From an uncultured Porphyromonadaceae bacterium (GTDB lineage: Bacteria > Bacteroidota > Bacteroidia > Bacteroidales > Muribaculaceae), in the NCBI GenBank assembly GCA_947175545.1, contig CAMWNI010000001.1, positions 434,001 through 498,000 on the forward strand: a stretch of DNA of 64,000 bases, given 5' to 3'. Below the pieces are notes generated by a model that was not told the DNA's origin, ran no database searches, and saw nothing but the letters and a program-made list of their open reading frames with translations. The position numbers were made by a program, and so were the translations under genes. Each line of letters starts with the position of its first letter. The first letter of the stretch is position 1. Below, one piece after another: positions 62,202-64,000 of the stretch.

Positions 62202-62849
62202 ATGGAAAGTCTGATCTATGTTCTGCTGCGCGGATTCGCGATAGGCGTGCTGATTTCTGCCCCGATGGGACCAATTGGCATGCTCGTTATTCAACGCACG
62301 CTGAACAAGGGACGCTGGCCTGCCTTGTTTACCGGAATAGGCGCGTCGTTGTCTGACATGTTTTACTGCATATTGACCGGCGCGGGCATTGCTTTTATAA
62401 CAGACTTCATAAATTCCCAACAATTGATTTTTCAGATTATCGGGTCTATAGTTCTGGCTATTTTTGGAGTCTATCTTTTTCGAAAAAATCCTTCGCGCCG
62501 GGTTAACCCGCAGGCCGATACGACCCCGAAGAATTACTGGATGGACACTGTCAGCGGCTTCTTGCTGACATTCTCCAACCCCTTGATTCTTTTCTTTATT
62601 ATCGGCTTGTTTGCCCGCTTCAATTTCCTGCTTCCGGAATTTCGTTATTACCATTATATTCTGGGCTATCTTAGTATTGCCGTCGGCGCTTTGTCATGGT
62701 GGTTTATGATAACATATCTTGTCAATAAAATGCGCGCCCATTTCAATGTTCGCTCGCTGTATATCTTCAACCGTATCATTGGCGGCATCCTCGTCGCATT
62801 CGCTCTCTTCAGTCTGCTGACGGCTCCTTTCGACAAGTGGGCCCACTGA
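62202..62849 (+). CDS. LysE-family transporter
   Basis: I start at the ATG at 62202 (MESLIYVLLRGFAIGVLISA); an upstream TTG at 62190 lies inside the promoter. The 215-residue protein has about six membrane segments and the family start SAPMGPIGMLVIQRTL, then GIGASLSDMFYCI. LysE/RhtB proteins export amino acids or related small molecules. It is monocistronic. Confidence 0.88.
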   Translation: MESLIYVLLRGFAIGVLISAPMGPIGMLVIQRTLNKGRWPALFTGIGASLSDMFYCILTGAGIAFITDFINSQQLIFQIIGSIVLAIFGVYLFRKNPSRRVNPQADTTPKNYWMDTVSGFLLTFSNPLILFFIIGLFARFNFLLPEFRYYHYILGYLSIAVGALSWWFMITYLVNKMRAHFNVRSLYIFNRIIGGILVAFALFSLLTAPFDKWAH

Positions 62850-63057
62850 CCGACACCACTGAAGATAGATACACAAAGAATCTCTGCTATATCTATATTA
62901 TATCCAAATCAGCTCCAATAAGTTACAAATGATTACAGTCATATAACCGAATTTGGGTGTGAATAATTGTTTGACGATGTATAAAATCACCTTGTCATCG
63001 CATCTCACTCGGAGATATGCGCCTCCCACAGCGTCACAAATTTTGTGGAACGTGGTA

Positions 63058-63510
63058 TTAGTTATTAGAGGCCGGTGATGCAGCAGGGAAAAACCTGTTG
63101 TATATCACGTGTGAAACATCAATTGTCTTAGAGGATAGATTCTTGCCTGATACATGTATTTGTGCGAGTACAGTATGATTGCCGTGAGCTGGATTCGAGA
63201 TAGAATATTTTACCTTGTATGGTTTTTGAGTTAATGATGAAATCTGAGTCCCGTCCACGAAGAATACGACTTGGTCGATTTTTATGTCCCATTGATTAGG
63301 ATCAAATATTGGTTTGAGTTCATAATCAAACTGAAGTTGATAGGTCGAAATTGAGCTAGAACCTATAAAATAGCCGGCAGTCTTTGGCGTATATTGCTGG
63401 AAGTTGCTGTCTGTAAGCATGAATTCGGGGTCATGATTGTCAGACTCACAACCGCTGCTCATCAAGCATAGAACGCTAAGGAAAGTAATGTATTTGGTTA
63501 AGTGTTTCAT
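63058..63510 (-). CDS. Lipoprotein of unknown function
   Basis: The 150-residue product has a lipoprotein signal MSSGC (Cys21) followed by the acidic ESDNHD, compatible with surface export. The body is beta-rich (VVFFVDGTQISSLTQKPYKV, GNHTVLAQIHVSGKNL), resembling a small Ig-like domain. I do not recognise the family. It lies 26 nt downstream of the outer-membrane-protein gene in the same direction, so they form an operon. Composition is AT-rich. Confidence 0.72.
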   Translation of the reverse strand: MKHLTKYITFLSVLCLMSSGCESDNHDPEFMLTDSNFQQYTPKTAGYFIGSSSISTYQLQFDYELKPIFDPNQWDIKIDQVVFFVDGTQISSLTQKPYKVKYSISNPAHGNHTVLAQIHVSGKNLSSKTIDVSHVIYNRFFPAASPASNN

Positions 63511-63536
63511 TGCGATAGAATAATTAGTCTATATTT

Positions 63537-63998
63537 TCAGTCATCAATCGGAATGTGAAGTCCAAGACCGAAGTCAAAAGAATTTAGCGGCTTATATTTC
63601 GGCGCCCATAGGTAACTGACTGAAAGAGTGATTGCATAGCCTTTGCCACAAGGTATGAAGCCTCTGATATTCGGGCGCATTATAAACTTCTTTTTTATCT
63701 CGGAAGTATGTAATTGATATGTCTCGTATTGTAATGAGCCGTTGGAGTTGTTTTGGACTCTCATGTAATCGGTTATTTTGTCGCCTTTAAGAGCAACGCC
63801 TCCAATACCATAGCAGATTGCAACATACTTTGCAAAAAAGCCGACAGAGTAAGTCGCGTAAAACACCGGAAAATACTCCCCGACTGATATTTTATAGTTG
63901 CATAGGTCGGTAATCTCATTTTTTCTCGTGGTATATGGACTGATATCAGGTCGCTTAGGTGCATATCCTACGTCAACTCCCATCATAACATGGCCGTT
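63537..63998 (-). CDS. Outer-membrane beta-barrel-like protein, 5' end outside the window
   Basis: The frame is open past two ATGs (63986, 63983) to the right edge, reading NGHVMMGVDVGYAP, so the N terminus and signal peptide are outside. Alternating aromatic strands (FPVFYATYSVGFFAKYVAIC; GYAITLSVSYLWAPKY) and a C terminus FDFGLGLHIPIDD suggest an outer-membrane beta-barrel. Function is unknown. The paired lipoprotein gene follows after 26 nt. Confidence 0.65.
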   Translation of the reverse strand, partial: NGHVMMGVDVGYAPKRPDISPYTTRKNEITDLCNYKISVGEYFPVFYATYSVGFFAKYVAICYGIGGVALKGDKITDYMRVQNNSNGSLQYETYQLHTSEIKKKFIMRPNIRGFIPCGKGYAITLSVSYLWAPKYKPLNSFDFGLGLHIPIDD

Positions 63999-64000
63999 GG

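Overview
The window looks like a chromosomal segment of a gut Bacteroidales bacterium, most likely a Muribaculaceae-type (S24-7) member. The grounds are a SusC/SusD pair, many signal-peptide enzymes ending in a short 'DLQGRRV...GiYi' C-terminal tail, families typical of Bacteroidetes (DUF2851, DUF4302, Peptidase_Mx1, WG-repeat protein, NagB-PIG-L fusion), and promoters of the Bacteroidetes type (TTTG or TTG, about 20 nt, TAnnTTTG) in front of tRNA and protein genes. The genus assignment is inference; the phylum-level reading is well supported.

Layout. 1-6 kb: the 3' part of a giant secreted GH89 alpha-N-acetylglucosaminidase with a duplicated ~540-residue C-terminal module. 6.1-16 kb: a five-gene operon, SusC, SusD, zinc metallopeptidase lipoprotein, DUF4302 lipoprotein and a tailed secreted protein, with a recognisable promoter and a strong terminator. 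16-19.6 kb (minus): a NagB-PIG-L fusion, tRNA-Arg and a DEAD-box helicase. 19.7-24.6 kb: an M60 metallopeptidase paired with a lectin-like tailed protein. 24.7-31.4 kb: an AT-rich, partly decayed accessory segment with a broken TonB-dependent receptor, a WG-repeat protein, a 5'-truncated glycosyltransferase and a thioredoxin-domain protein. 31.9-36.2 kb: acpP-fabF, an SBF transporter, DUF2851, yraN and tRNA-Thr. 36.3-43.9 kb (minus): lipoprotein, RelA-like synthetase, TPR protein, PstS-like lipoprotein, small membrane protein, FemAB/GNAT-like protein and rpmH. 43.9-50.3 kb (minus): a PAP2 phosphatase remnant and two tandem paralogous SGNH-hydrolase giants. 50.4-53.1 kb: tRNA-Glu/rpsT/tRNA-Glu, recO, rpe and a DedA protein. 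53.1-59.5 kb: folP, an acyltransferase, a GH95 fucosidase (minus) and sodB. 59.6-62.1 kb (minus): an overlapping operon TM2/RapZ-C/nucleotidyltransferase/two unknowns, plus tRNA-Cys. 62.2-64 kb: a LysE-family transporter and a low-GC lipoprotein/outer-membrane-protein pair cut by the window end.

How the genes fit together. Several exported enzymes could act on host mucosal glycoconjugates: GH89 (alpha-GlcNAc), GH95 (fucose), SGNH esterases (possible O-acetyl removal) and an M60-family peptidase (a family that includes mucin-active members). The SusCD operon carries a protease instead of a glycosidase, which suggests peptide or glycopeptide capture, and the cytosolic NagB-PIG-L protein could process amino sugars. 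This scenario is inference from families and proximity. No CRISPR array, prophage, integrase or intact insertion sequence was seen.
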